Source: Actinokineospora spheciospongiae
Lineage (GTDB): Bacteria > Actinomycetota > Actinomycetes > Mycobacteriales > Pseudonocardiaceae
Reading direction: 5' to 3'
DNA length: 64,000 bases
Assembly: GCF_000564855.1 (NCBI RefSeq)
Contig: NZ_AYXG01000227.1
Location: 1-64,000 of the forward strand
Shown here: piece after piece, positions 8,341 to 17,160 of the stretch
Numbering within the stretch: the first letter of the stretch is position 1
Layout of the letters: every line of letters begins with the position of its first letter
The notes under the pieces: model-generated
Databases searched by the model: none
Seen by the model: only the letters and a program-made list of their open reading frames with translations
What the model was told of the DNA's origin: nothing
Translations under genes and position numbers: made by a program

Positions 8341-9560
8341 CGCTCGGCGCCCGCGGGCACGTAGGCGGGCAGCACCACGTCGACCTCGAAGCCGCCCCCG
8401 GCGCGCGGCCCGGCGGTGAGGGTGCCGCCGACCAACTCCACCCGCTGCCGCAGCCCGGCCAGCCCGGCGCCGGAACCGGTGCGCGACAGGCCCCGGTCGA
8501 CCGGAGCGGTGGCGCGGTCGTTGCGGACGGTCAGCCGCACCCGGTCGCCGCCGTAGCGCACGTGCACCCTGGTCGGGGCGCCCGGGGCGTGCTTGCGGAT
8601 GTTGGTCAGCGACTCCTGCACCACCCGGTAGGCGGTGCGCCCGACAGCGGGTGAGGTGAGCGCCGGGTTGCCCTCGCGCACCAGCTCCACCGGCACCCCG
8701 ACCGAGGCGGACTCGGCCAGCAGCGTCGACAGGTCCGGCACGGCGCCCGGGTCCACCTCCCCGGGTTCATCGGTGTCGATGTCGGCGCGCTGGTGGTTGC
8801 GCAGCACACCGACCAGCTCGCGCAGCTCGTCGAGCGCCTCGCAGCCCGCCGCGCGCAGCCCCTCGGCGGCGGCGCGGACCCGCTCGTCCGGCGCGGTCAC
8901 CCCCAGGGCGCCCGCGTGCAGCACCATCAGGCTCACCCGGTGGGTGACCACGTCGTGCATCTCCTCGGCCAGCCGCACCCGCTCGTCGGCGCGGGCCCGC
9001 TCGGCCAGCAGGTGCTGCTCGCGCTCGGCCCGCTCGGCGCGGTCGGTCAGCGCCCGCACCAGGGTGCGGTGGGCCCGCAGGTACAGGCCGATCAGCGCGG
9101 GGAGGACCACCATGGTGACGGCCCCCAGGATGACGTCCGTGGAGACCTCCCACGGCCGCGCCGCGACCAGGTACAGCGCCGCGGCCAGCGCGGTCCCGAC
9201 GACCGGACCCGCGTGCAGGACGGCGTTGTAGACGATCACCGGGGTCGCCAGGGGGACCCAGGGCGAGGCGAAGTCGAGGTCGGGGGAGAAGAACCCCGCC
9301 CCCCAGGTCATCAGGACCAGGTACAGCGCGCTGACGGCGAGGGTGGCGGCCAGCAGCGCGGTCGGGTGGCGGCGGCGCACCCAGAGCAGGCCGATCAGCA
9401 CGAGCGAGACCACGGTGTCGAGCGCGTCCGCGGGGGTGTCGGGCAGCCCGGCGTCGACCGCGAACAGGACCCAGAGCGCCAACGCCACCCCGACGGGCAG
9501 CAGGTAGAAGAAGGCCTCCCGGCGGGTGTGCCACAGGGGGGCGTCGGCGTGGCGGCTCAC
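8337..9560 (-). CDS. NarL-type sensor histidine kinase
   Basis: 407 residues from GTG 9560. The N-terminal third has several membrane segments. The HisKA_3 dimerisation box (EMHDVVTHRVSLM, about residue 200) carries the phospho-acceptor His, and an HATPase domain follows (N box VVQESLTNIRKHA, G box GSGAGLAGLRQRV). It autophosphorylates and should phosphorylate the response regulator encoded next, with a stop-start overlap. That regulator is a pseudogene, so the kinase is now an orphan or talks to another regulator. Confidence 0.9.
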   Translation of the reverse strand: MSRHADAPLWHTRREAFFYLLPVGVALALWVLFAVDAGLPDTPADALDTVVSLVLIGLLWVRRRHPTALLAATLAVSALYLVLMTWGAGFFSPDLDFASPWVPLATPVIVYNAVLHAGPVVGTALAAALYLVAARPWEVSTDVILGAVTMVVLPALIGLYLRAHRTLVRALTDRAERAEREQHLLAERARADERVRLAEEMHDVVTHRVSLMVLHAGALGVTAPDERVRAAAEGLRAAGCEALDELRELVGVLRNHQRADIDTDEPGEVDPGAVPDLSTLLAESASVGVPVELVREGNPALTSPAVGRTAYRVVQESLTNIRKHAPGAPTRVHVRYGGDRVRLTVRNDRATAPVDRGLSRTGSGAGLAGLRQRVELVGGTLTAGPRAGGGFEVDVVLPAYVPAGAER

Positions 9561-9651
9561 CTCCCCACGGTAGCGAGGCGGGGGCCGGTGACGAGGGCTT
9601 CCACACCTTTCGGTGGACCCGCGGCGCGACCTAAGTAGCCTCTGCGCCGAG

Positions 9652-10416
9652 ATGAACGCTTACACCAGCCTCGTGGCCCTCGGCGACTCCTTCACCGAGG
9701 GCCTGTCCGACGACCTGCCCGACGGCACCTCCCGGGGCTGGGCCGACCTCGTCGCCGCCCGGCTCGCCGTGGAGACGCCCGGCTTCCGGTACGCCAATCT
9801 GGCCGTGCGCGGCAAGCTCGTCGGCCAGATGGTCGACGAACAGCTCGCCCCGGCCGCGGCGATGCGCGCCGACGTCGCCTGCTTCGCGGGCGGCATGAAC
9901 GACGTCCTGCGCCCCGGCTGCGACCTCGCCGAGGTGACCGCGCACATCACCCGCATCGCCGACACGCTGGCGGAGTCCTCCGGGCGGCTGCTGCTGTTCC
10001 GGGTGATCGACCCGTCGCGGCGGATGCGCGGCAGCACCCGGCTGCTCCCCCGCGTCAACGCCCTCATCGCCACCGTGGACGCCCTGGCCGAACGGCACGA
10101 CGCGGTCGTGGTCGACCTGTTCTCCTCCAGGGTGTTCGACTCCGGGCGATTGTGGGCCGAGGACCGCATCCACCTCAACGCCGAGGGCCACCGCCGCGTC
10201 GCCGAGGCCGTCCTGCGCGCCCTGGGCCTGCCCCCGGAGTTCGACTGGGACGAACCGGTCCCGCCGTCCCCGGCCGCCCCGTGGCACGAGCGCGCCCTGG
10301 CCGACCTGCGCTGGGTCCGCAGGCACGCCGCCCCCTGGATCGGCCGCCGCCTCGCGGGCCGCTCCTCCGGCGACGGCCGCGCCCCCAAACGCCCGCACCT
10401 GGCGCCGTTCGACTGA
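9652..10416 (+). CDS. SGNH/GDSL hydrolase family protein
   Basis: 254 residues from ATG 9652. All SGNH blocks are visible: GDSFTEG (nucleophile Ser), NLAVRG (Gly), GGMND (Asn) and DRIHLNAEGH (catalytic Asp-x-x-His). There is no signal peptide, so it is likely cytosolic. The family hydrolyses esters or thioesters; the C-terminal 50 residues are rich in Arg and Pro and may bind a polyanion. Substrate unknown. It is divergent from the kinase gene. Confidence 0.9.
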   Translation: MNAYTSLVALGDSFTEGLSDDLPDGTSRGWADLVAARLAVETPGFRYANLAVRGKLVGQMVDEQLAPAAAMRADVACFAGGMNDVLRPGCDLAEVTAHITRIADTLAESSGRLLLFRVIDPSRRMRGSTRLLPRVNALIATVDALAERHDAVVVDLFSSRVFDSGRLWAEDRIHLNAEGHRRVAEAVLRALGLPPEFDWDEPVPPSPAAPWHERALADLRWVRRHAAPWIGRRLAGRSSGDGRAPKRPHLAPFD

Positions 10417-10536
10417 TCGCGCGCTGCCCCGTTCGCCTGCCACAGCGGGAAAAGACACTCGAACGGTCGAGCTGTGGACGGCGCACCGGTTGTTAGCCTG
10501 GGTCCACTCGCCACTCCCACCGGACAGAGGGTTCCC

Positions 10537-10914
10537 ATGCCGGGTCGGTCAAGTCGCACACTGCTCCCCGTCGTCCTGGCGCTCGGCTTCGCGGTGGTGC
10601 TGCCGGACGCCGCGCAGGCGACGACCTGCTCCCCCCGCGCGGGCGTCACCCAGGCGGGCGGCGCGCTGACCGCCAAGGCGATCAGCCTGTGCCGGGTGTC
10701 GCCGCTGCCGCCCGGCGAGCCCACCCCGGTCGAGGTCGTGGACGATTCCGGTGCGCTGCAACGGATCGACCCGAACACGGGCACCTGGTACACCGTCACC
10801 ACGGGCACCGGCTACTTCACCCACACCTGCCTGGGCACGGCGACGAACACCTACCGCGTGGTCAACACCTCCGGTGGGCTGACGTCGGGTTCGCTCACCG
10901 CCGCCTGCGGCTAA
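10537..10914 (+). CDS. Small exported protein
   Basis: 125 residues from ATG 10537 behind AGAGGG. A clear Sec signal peptide (RTLLPVVLALGFAVVL) ends at about Ala29. The mature part of about 95 residues has Cys at TTCSP, SLCRVS, HTCLG and TAACG, so two disulfides are plausible. I recognise no family. It converges on and overlaps by 4 bp the flavoenzyme gene on the other strand. Confidence 0.75.
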   Translation: MPGRSSRTLLPVVLALGFAVVLPDAAQATTCSPRAGVTQAGGALTAKAISLCRVSPLPPGEPTPVEVVDDSGALQRIDPNTGTWYTVTTGTGYFTHTCLGTATNTYRVVNTSGGLTSGSLTAACG

Positions 10915-11999
10915 GCCGTGTTGTCCGGGTTGATCGCAGCCCCGGACCGCAACCGGGCCGGGGAGAGCGGCGCCGGGTCCACGGTGACCGGCCCGCCGGT
11001 GATGACGGCGACGGCGACCTCGGCCAGCGCGGGCGCCATCTGGATGCCGTAACCGCCCTGCCCGGCGACGAAAGCGAACCCCGGGTGACCGGGCAGCTCC
11101 CCCACCACCGGTTCCCGGTCGGCGGCGAAGGTGCGCAACCCCGCCCAACTGTGGCGCACCGAGCGCAACCCGAGCGTCGTGGCGGTGTTGACCCGGTCGA
11201 GGGCCAGGGCGACGTCCACGTCGACCGGCCGGGCGTCGACCGGCGCCGACGGGGTCTCGTCCGCCGGGGACAGCAGGATTCCCGTGCCCTCCGGGCGGAA
11301 GTAGAAGTCGTCGGTGACCTCGGCGACCAGCGGCCACGCCGGGTCGACCGCGGCCGCGGCGGCGACCGCGACGGTGCGGCGCAGCGGGCGCAGACCCAGC
11401 GCGGGCACACCCGCGAGCACCGCCAACTCGTCCGCCCACGCGCCCGCCGCGTTCACCACCACACCCGCCCGCACGGTGTCCCCGCCGAGACCGACCGCCC
11501 ACCCCGAGCCGTCGCGGCCCAGCGCGGTGACCCGCGCCCCGGTGCGGACCTCGCCGCCGCCCGCGCGCAGTTCGCGGACGTAGGACTGGTGCAGCCCCAT
11601 GGCGTCGACGTCCATGGTGCCCGAGTCCACCGCCGCGGCCACCACGGCTCCCGGCCGCAGCACCGGGCACAGCGCCAGCGCCTCCGCCGCCGACACCGCG
11701 GGCGCGGGGGGCATCGCCGCGGCGCCGTCCTCGGTGGTGGCCAGCCACAGCGTCGGGCGCGGGCGCAGCAGCGGCGCGTCGACCGAGCGGGCGGTGAAAC
11801 CGGCGCGGCTGGCGGTGGTCAGCGCGCGCACCACCGGGCCGCCGTAGCTGGGCAGGTAGATCGCGGCCGAGCGGCCGGTGGTGTGCCGCGCCAGTTCCGG
11901 TTCGGCCTCCACCAGCAGGACCGACCCGTGCCCGGTCAACCCGGCCGCCACCGACACCCCGGCGATCCCGCCGCCCACCACCACGAAGTCCCACGCCAC
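10911..11999 (-). CDS. FAD-dependent oxidoreductase (DAO family)
   Basis: 362 residues from GTG 11999. The N-terminal FAD fold is VVVGGGIAGVSVA and the C-terminus has GQGGYGIQMAPAL, the pattern of glycine/D-amino-acid oxidase-like enzymes (DadA group). It is expected to oxidise the C-N bond of an amino acid or amine; the substrate is not evident. The gene sits 10 bp downstream of a small uncharacterised gene on the same strand. Confidence 0.85.
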   Translation of the reverse strand: MAWDFVVVGGGIAGVSVAAGLTGHGSVLLVEAEPELARHTTGRSAAIYLPSYGGPVVRALTTASRAGFTARSVDAPLLRPRPTLWLATTEDGAAAMPPAPAVSAAEALALCPVLRPGAVVAAAVDSGTMDVDAMGLHQSYVRELRAGGGEVRTGARVTALGRDGSGWAVGLGGDTVRAGVVVNAAGAWADELAVLAGVPALGLRPLRRTVAVAAAAAVDPAWPLVAEVTDDFYFRPEGTGILLSPADETPSAPVDARPVDVDVALALDRVNTATTLGLRSVRHSWAGLRTFAADREPVVGELPGHPGFAFVAGQGGYGIQMAPALAEVAVAVITGGPVTVDPAPLSPARLRSGAAINPDNTA

Positions 12000-12009
12000 G
12001 CGACCGAGC

Positions 12010-12297
12010 CTAGGCCGACCGCCAGGACGGGTCGCGGCCGGTGAGGGCCAGTGCCCGGCGCAGGGCCGGGGCGTCGGCGGGCACCTCGACCTCGGCGCCG
12101 AACGCGCCGTACTGCCGCCCCACCTCCGCCATGCCCTCGACGCGCTCCAGCGCCGCCGCGACCCGGTCGGCGGGCAGCGGCGCCGACATCGTGGTGGTCT
12201 CGCCCTCCAGCGCGCCCGGCTCCCGCCAGGCGGCGACGGTCAGGTGCTCGCGGTGGAAGTCCGGCCACCGCCCGGTGCCCACGTGGTCGCGCTCCAC
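12010..12297 (-). CDS. Hypothetical protein, 95 residues
   Basis: An open frame with GC-rich third positions from ATG 12297 to 12010, 10 bp ahead of the flavoenzyme gene and apparently co-directional with it. The sequence is mixed and charged, without membrane segments or a recognised motif. It lies in the place where the N-terminal half of the truncated AraC gene on the other strand would have been, so it may have arrived with the rearrangement or be the tail of a longer lost gene. Confidence 0.45.
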   Translation of the reverse strand: MERDHVGTGRWPDFHREHLTVAAWREPGALEGETTTMSAPLPADRVAAALERVEGMAEVGRQYGAFGAEVEVPADAPALRRALALTGRDPSWRSA

Positions 12298-12341
12298 CTC
12301 GTCGTCGGGGCGGCAGGTCAGCCGCCGGAAATTCGCGGGTA

Positions 12342-12677
12342 TTGGACGAACGCGACAGCTACCGTGGCCGGGTGTCCTACACGCGCGGGGTGCTCGGCAG
12401 GCGCACGGCGGCGACCCGGTTCGACCTGCTGGCCGCCGAGTTCGGCACCACCGCGCGCACGGTGCAGCGGCTGTTCCGCGAGTACGTCGGCGTCGGCCCG
12501 AAGTGGGTGATCCGCAGGCACCGGGCGCACGAGGCGGCGGTGCGCGCCGAGGACGGCGACTGGTCCGCCCTCGCCGCCGAACTCGGCTACAGCGACCAGG
12601 CGCACCTGATCCGCGAGTTCACCACCGCGGTGGGCACCCCGCCCGCCCGCCCGCCACGCCCGCCAGGAGGCAACCCC
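12342..12677 (+). pseudogene. AraC-type regulator, C-terminal remnant
   Basis: This frame encodes only the double helix-turn-helix of an AraC regulator: TVQRLFREYVGVGPKWVIRR followed by LGYSDQAHLIREFTTAVG. The usual N-terminal sensor half is absent and the sequence before about 12342 reads as non-coding. The frame runs without a stop into the GNAT gene. GTG codons near 12370 and 12390 could start a small DNA-binding protein or an AraC-GNAT fusion, but loss of the sensor half suggests decay. Confidence 0.65.
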
Positions 12678-13106
12678 GTGAGCGAGTACGACCTCGACAC
12701 CGACCCGACCCGCCTCGACCGCGCGGCCGTCTACGGGTTCCTGTCCACCGAGGCCTACTGGGCCCGCTGGCGCACCCGAGCCCACGTCGACGCCCAGATC
12801 GACGGCGCCTGGCGGGTCGTCGGCGCCTACGAGCGGGCGACCGGGGCGCAGGTCGGCTTCGCCCGCGCGATCTCCGACGGGGTGTCGCTGGCCTACCTCG
12901 CCGACGTGTTCGTGCTGCCCTCCGCCCGCGGCCGCGGCCTGGGCAAGGCGCTGGTCCGCACGATGGTCGAGGAGGGCCCGGGCGCGCACTTCCGCTGGCT
13001 GCTGCACACCGCCGACGCGCACTCGCTCTACGCCGGGTTCGGCTTCGCCGCCCCGGACGCCACGGCGCTGGAGCGCCCGCACGCGACCCGGCCCGAACCC
13101 GCGTAA
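12678..13106 (+). CDS. GNAT family N-acetyltransferase
   Basis: 142 residues from GTG 12678, chosen because a perfect AGGAGG lies at 12665-12670. The acetyl-CoA binding motif V-x-x-x-x-R-G-x-G (VLPSARGRGLGKALV) is present and the C-terminus has LYAGFGF. It transfers an acetyl group to an unknown amine. The AraC remnant upstream is in the same frame, so a longer fusion is possible on paper. Confidence 0.88.
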   Translation: MSEYDLDTDPTRLDRAAVYGFLSTEAYWARWRTRAHVDAQIDGAWRVVGAYERATGAQVGFARAISDGVSLAYLADVFVLPSARGRGLGKALVRTMVEEGPGAHFRWLLHTADAHSLYAGFGFAAPDATALERPHATRPEPA

Positions 13107-13174
13107 GATCGTCGGAATCTCCAGGCGCAGGGCGCATCCCCGCGGTCGGAGCCCTCGACGAGGAGGAGGCCGGG

Positions 13175-13579
13175 ATGGCGGCGGTGCGGGTCCGGCGGAT
13201 CGGGACACACGCGTTCACCGCGTCGAACGAGCGCGGCGGGCACGTGCGCCTCGGGCGGGTCGGCGAACCGGGGGCGTTCACCCCGGTGGAACTGCTGCTC
13301 GCGGCGGCGGCGGGCTGCGTGGGGATCACCGCCGAGGACCTGGTGGTGCGGCGCACGACGCCGGACGCGGTCGTCGACGTGGTCGCCGAGGACGTGCGGC
13401 CGGTGGGGGCGCACGCGCTCGACGGGGTGGACATCGGGCTCGACCTGGACCTGTCCGGGCTCGACGAGCGGGCGCGGGCGCAACTCGTCGCCGTGGTGCG
13501 GCGGGCGGTGGAGGCGGTCTGCACGGTCACCCGGACGCTGAAGGAGTCGACCGACGTGGGGCTGACCATCCGGGGGTGA
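13175..13579 (+). CDS. OsmC family protein
   Basis: 134 residues from ATG 13175 behind GAGGAGGAGG. The OsmC/Ohr signature is clear: GAFTPVELLLAAAAGCVGIT with the first redox Cys, and VEAVCTVTRTL with the second. Members reduce organic hydroperoxides or act as related thiol enzymes. It stands alone between the GNAT gene and a convergent PLP enzyme gene only 3 bp away. Confidence 0.88.
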   Translation: MAAVRVRRIGTHAFTASNERGGHVRLGRVGEPGAFTPVELLLAAAAGCVGITAEDLVVRRTTPDAVVDVVAEDVRPVGAHALDGVDIGLDLDLSGLDERARAQLVAVVRRAVEAVCTVTRTLKESTDVGLTIRG

Positions 13580-13582
13580 CGG

Positions 13583-14413
13583 CTACCCGGTGATGACGGC
13601 GACCACCGTCGTCCCGGGGGCGAACTCGCCCGAGGCCGCCCGCGCGTAGACGCCGCAGAGCATCTTCGCCACGTAGAGCCGTTCCACCGCGACGCCGTGC
13701 CGCGCGGTGAACTCGTCGGCGAAGGCGTGCAGTCGCGGCGGTGTCCTCGCGTAGCCGCCGAAGTGGAACCGCGTGTCGACCGTCCAGTTGCGACGGTGAC
13801 CGGCCAGCTCGGCCACGGCGTCGGCGAGGAAGTCCCCGCGCAGCACGGCGAACCCGACGGCCCGTTGGCCCGCGCGCAGCCCCCGGGCCAGCCCGGCGAG
13901 CGTCGCGCCGGTGCCGCAGGGGCAGCAGACGACGTCGAAGTCGCCCAGTTCCGCCACGACCTCCTGGCAGCCGCGCACCGCCAGTTCGTTGCTGCCGCCC
14001 TCGGGCAGCAGGTGGTGCGGGCCGAACCGGTCGCGCAGGGCGGCGAGGACGTCCGGGTCGGTCTTGCGGCGGTAGGTGGCGCGGTCGAGGTAGGTCAGGG
14101 TCATCCCCCGCTCGACGGCGAAGGCCAGGGAATCGTTGAGCGGCAGGTGTTCCTCGCCCCGGATCACCCCGACGGTGGCGAACCCGTGCTCGCGGCCCGC
14201 CGCCGCGACCGCGCGGATGTGGTTGGAGTAGGCGCCGCCGAAGGTCACCACCCGCCCGGCCGCCCGCGCCGGTGCCAGGTTGTGCGCGAGCTTGCGCCAC
14301 TTGTTGCCGGGGATCTCCGGGTGGATCAGGTCGTCCCGCTTGAGCAGCAGCCGCACCCCGCGGAGGCGCTCGTCGACCACCTCGGTCAGCGGCGAGGGCA
14401 ACCGGGGCAGCAC
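13583..14413 (-). CDS. PLP-dependent enzyme, ACC deaminase/D-cysteine desulfhydrase family
   Basis: 276 residues from GTG 14413. The Schiff-base lysine lies in PGNKWRKL, followed by the substrate loop GGAYSNHIRA, and the PLP phosphate loop is CCPCGTGATLAGL. This is the fold-type II group that includes 1-aminocyclopropane-1-carboxylate deaminase and D-cysteine desulfhydrase. It is shorter than typical ACC deaminases (about 340 residues), so the substrate is uncertain. Confidence 0.85.
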   Translation of the reverse strand: MLPRLPSPLTEVVDERLRGVRLLLKRDDLIHPEIPGNKWRKLAHNLAPARAAGRVVTFGGAYSNHIRAVAAAGREHGFATVGVIRGEEHLPLNDSLAFAVERGMTLTYLDRATYRRKTDPDVLAALRDRFGPHHLLPEGGSNELAVRGCQEVVAELGDFDVVCCPCGTGATLAGLARGLRAGQRAVGFAVLRGDFLADAVAELAGHRRNWTVDTRFHFGGYARTPPRLHAFADEFTARHGVAVERLYVAKMLCGVYARAASGEFAPGTTVVAVITG

Positions 14414-14453
14414 CCGGCGATCGTAGGTCAGCCACCCGGCGGGCGGTCGGCTG

Positions 14454-15059
14454 GTGCAGGCTCACCCCGTGATCGACGACTACGCGAAAGCGCACCTGCA
14501 CGGCGAACTGCGCGAGGTGCGCGAATCGGTGCTCTCCAAGCTCGACGGGCTCCGCGAGTACGACGTCCGCCGCCCGCTGACCCCCACCGGGACCAACCTG
14601 CTCGGCCTGGTCAAGCACCTGTCGACCTGGGAGGCCAGGTACTTCGGCCAGGTCTTCGGGCGCCCGTTCCCCGAGCCCCTGCCCGCCTGGGACGACAAGA
14701 CCCGGCGCGGCACCGACATGTGGGCGACCGAGCACGAGACCCGAGCCGAGGTCGTCGACCGCTACCGGCGCGTGTGGGAGCACTCCGACGCGACGATCGA
14801 CGGCCTCCCCGTCGACGCCCCCGGTCACGTGCCGTGGTGGCCGCGCCCCGGGGTGCGGCTGTTCGACGTCCTGGTCCACATGATCGTCGAGACCACCCGG
14901 CACGTGGGCCACGCCGACATCCTGCGCGAACACCTCGACGGCGCGGTGGAGATGGACGCGGAGAGCATGATCCGGCGAGGGCAGGACGCGGCTTTTTGGG
15001 CGAACCGGCACGCGGAGGTCGAGCGGGTCGCCAGGGCAGCCGACCCGACCGGCACCTGA
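14454..15059 (+). CDS. DinB family protein
   Basis: About 201 residues from GTG 14454; GTG 14469 is an alternative start. It has the four-helix DinB/DUF664 fold with metal-binding histidines (LLGLVKHLSTWEARYF, then LVHMIVETTRHVGHADILRE). These actinobacterial proteins are putative thiol-dependent (mycothiol) transferases; the reaction of this one is unknown. Confidence 0.88.
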   Translation: MQAHPVIDDYAKAHLHGELREVRESVLSKLDGLREYDVRRPLTPTGTNLLGLVKHLSTWEARYFGQVFGRPFPEPLPAWDDKTRRGTDMWATEHETRAEVVDRYRRVWEHSDATIDGLPVDAPGHVPWWPRPGVRLFDVLVHMIVETTRHVGHADILREHLDGAVEMDAESMIRRGQDAAFWANRHAEVERVARAADPTGT

Positions 15060-15096
15060 CCACCGGGACCGCGACCGGTCGGGCAGGATCTGCGCC

Positions 15097-15636
15097 ATGC
15101 CGAAGAACTCCCACTGCTCCACCTGCGGCGCGGCCTACCCGGCGGGCGCGGGCTGGCCCCGGCACTGCCCGGCCTGCGGGGACACCGCGTACCGCAACCC
15201 GCTGCCGGTGGCGGTGGTCCTGCTGCCGGTCACCTCGACCGGGGGCGACGCCCTGCTGGTGGTCCGCCGCGACGTCGAACCGCGCCGGGGCGAACTCGCG
15301 CTGCCCGGCGGGTACGTCGACTTCGGCGAGGCATGGCGGGACGCGGCGGCCCGCGAGCTGCGCGAGGAGACCGGCGTCGCCATCGACCCCGCCTCGGTCG
15401 ACCTGTTCGGCGCCGAGAGCGCCCCGGACGGGACGCTGCTGGTGTTCGGCCTGGGCCCGACCACCGCCGAGACCGACCTCCCCGCCCCCGTCGCCACCGC
15501 CGAGACCACCGGCTGGGAGCTGCTGCGCGGCCCGGCCGAATTGGCGTTCTCGCTGCACACGGCGGCTGTGGCGCGCCACTTCGCCCGGTCGAGCACAGCG
15601 GGACCCGGTGGTGGGCCACTAGGGTCGTCGGGGTGA
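15097..15636 (+). CDS. NUDIX hydrolase with zinc ribbon
   Basis: 179 residues. An N-terminal CSTC ... CPAC zinc ribbon is followed by a complete NUDIX box (GGYVDFGEAWRDAAARELRE plus ETGV). This layout matches NUDIX enzymes that hydrolyse dinucleotide or nucleoside diphosphate substrates such as NADH or ADP-ribose. The stop overlaps the GTG start of the CobW-like gene, so the two are translated together. Confidence 0.92.
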   Translation: MPKNSHCSTCGAAYPAGAGWPRHCPACGDTAYRNPLPVAVVLLPVTSTGGDALLVVRRDVEPRRGELALPGGYVDFGEAWRDAAARELREETGVAIDPASVDLFGAESAPDGTLLVFGLGPTTAETDLPAPVATAETTGWELLRGPAELAFSLHTAAVARHFARSSTAGPGGGPLGSSG

Positions 15637-16661
15637 CGATTCCGGTACTGGTGGTGGCGGGCTTCCTCGGCTCGGGCAAGACCACCCTGCTCAACCACCT
15701 GCTGCGCACCACCGGCCAGGTCCGCGTCGGCGTCATCGTCAACGACTTCGGCAAGGTCAACGTGGACGCGCTCACCGTCGCCGCCCAGGTCGACTCGGTG
15801 GTGGGGCTGGGCAACGGCTGCCTGTGCTGCGTGACCGACGTGTCCGAGCTGGACGCCATGCTGGACCGCCTGACCACCCCCGGCGAGGACGGCGGCGACC
15901 CCCCGGTCGACGTGGTGGTGATCGAGGCCAGCGGCCTGGCCGAACCCCCGGCGATGGTGCGCCTGGTCGTCGCCAGCGAAAACCCGGCCATCACCTACGG
16001 CGGCCTGGTCGAGGTCGTCGACGCCGCCGAGTTCGACGACACCCGCACCCGCCACCCGCAGCTCGACAAACACCTGCGCTACGCCGACCTGGTCCTGCTC
16101 AACAAGGTCGATCGGGTCACCACCGCCGAGCGCGAACGCCTGCTCACCCTGGTGCGGGACCTGGCGGACGGGGTGCCGGTGGTCCCGACCGAGCACAGCC
16201 GAGTCGACCCCGCCCTGCTGTTCGACCCGGTCGACCGCCCGGAACCCCGCTGGAAGCAACTGTCGTTCGAAGACCTCGTCGCCGCCGACACCCCGCACAC
16301 CGAGCACGTGCACGCCGGCTACGAGAGCATCGAACTGGTCGAGGACCGCCCGGTGAACCCGCTGCGCTTCATGTCCTTCCTGACCGACCGCCCGGCAGGC
16401 CTGTACCGGGTGAAGGGCCACGTCCACTTCGGCGTCCCCGGCCACACCCAACGCTTCACCCTCCACACCGTCGGCCCCCACCTCCGCCTGACCCGCGACG
16501 AATGGCCGCACGGAACGACCCCGGGCACGACGCTGGTGCTGATCGGTGCGGGCCTCGACCGGGAAGCGATCCACACGGCCTTCACCGAGACGGTGGAACC
16601 GAACCCGGAGGCGGTGGACCCGTTGGACATGGCATCGGTGACCAGGTACCTCCGCGATTAG
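15633..16661 (+). CDS. CobW/G3E family GTPase metallochaperone
   Basis: 342 residues from GTG 15633, coupled to the NUDIX gene by a GTGA overlap. Walker A is GFLGSGKTTL (residues 8-17), the metal site is GCLCC (about 63-67), and the guanine motif is LLNKVD. A CobW C-terminal domain follows. G3E GTPases insert metal, often zinc or cobalt, into client proteins. No Zur-like box is obvious upstream, so the metal is not assigned. Confidence 0.9.
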   Translation: MTIPVLVVAGFLGSGKTTLLNHLLRTTGQVRVGVIVNDFGKVNVDALTVAAQVDSVVGLGNGCLCCVTDVSELDAMLDRLTTPGEDGGDPPVDVVVIEASGLAEPPAMVRLVVASENPAITYGGLVEVVDAAEFDDTRTRHPQLDKHLRYADLVLLNKVDRVTTAERERLLTLVRDLADGVPVVPTEHSRVDPALLFDPVDRPEPRWKQLSFEDLVAADTPHTEHVHAGYESIELVEDRPVNPLRFMSFLTDRPAGLYRVKGHVHFGVPGHTQRFTLHTVGPHLRLTRDEWPHGTTPGTTLVLIGAGLDREAIHTAFTETVEPNPEAVDPLDMASVTRYLRD

Positions 16662-16678
16662 TCGTCGAGGAAGGCTGG

Positions 16679-16829
16679 CGCAGACGGGCGGTTCGGTGCT
16701 GCCCATGCGGTCTGACCACCCGGGCCAGTCCCCGCGATGATCCTGCAAGATCCACAGGACACCGTCGTCGGACTGGCCGTCGGCGCCTGCGCAGATCTGG
16801 CACAACAGCGGCTGAGGTGCCGCTTCCTA
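16679..16829 (-). pseudogene. Relic of a Cys-rich actinobacterial protein
   Basis: On the minus strand a conserved-looking segment (LCQICAGADGQ, GVLWILQDHRGDWPGW, TEPPVC) reads for about 50 residues. It follows a TAG at 16827-16829 and loses sense near 16679, just before the CobW stop. The CxxC ... PPxC pattern resembles the core of small actinobacterial zinc-finger-like proteins of about 110-190 residues. Only the centre remains, so this is a fragment. Confidence 0.55.
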
Positions 16830-16833
16830 CTCG

Positions 16834-17027
16834 TCAGCCTGCCAGGGGTTGAAAACTCGTCAGGAGACGGATCGAGCGCGGGCGCCAGCCGATTTCTTCC
16901 TCGATTTCGCGGGCTGCGGTGAGGGGCCGTCGGGTAGTTCGACGTGGGCAATTGCCACATGGAGGCGGCGGGTGTCGTCCACCAAGCGCTCGTCGTGGAT
17001 GGTCCAGCGGGACGGCTCGTCGCTCAC
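16834..17027 (-). pseudogene. Relic of a NUDIX hydrolase with internal deletion
   Basis: From GTG 17027 the frame reads SRWTIHDERLVDDTRRLHVA, the N-terminus typical of actinobacterial NUDIX hydrolases. Near 16925 the frame is lost. Another frame then resumes inside the NUDIX helix (AAREIEEEIGWRPRS) and ends LLTSFQPLAG at TGA 16834. About 60 residues, including the start of the NUDIX box, are missing. It is the same subfamily as the intact NUDIX gene at 39,121. Confidence 0.7.
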
Positions 17028-17160
17028 GGGGCGAAATTACCTCAGTTCCCGCGCCGGATCAGTTCCACGCCGCCATGACGGGAGCCTCGTCGGCACGGCG
17101 TCGGTGACAAGGGGTCTCCGGACCGGCTAACGTCCGGTGGATCGTTCACGGAGGTGCGGT

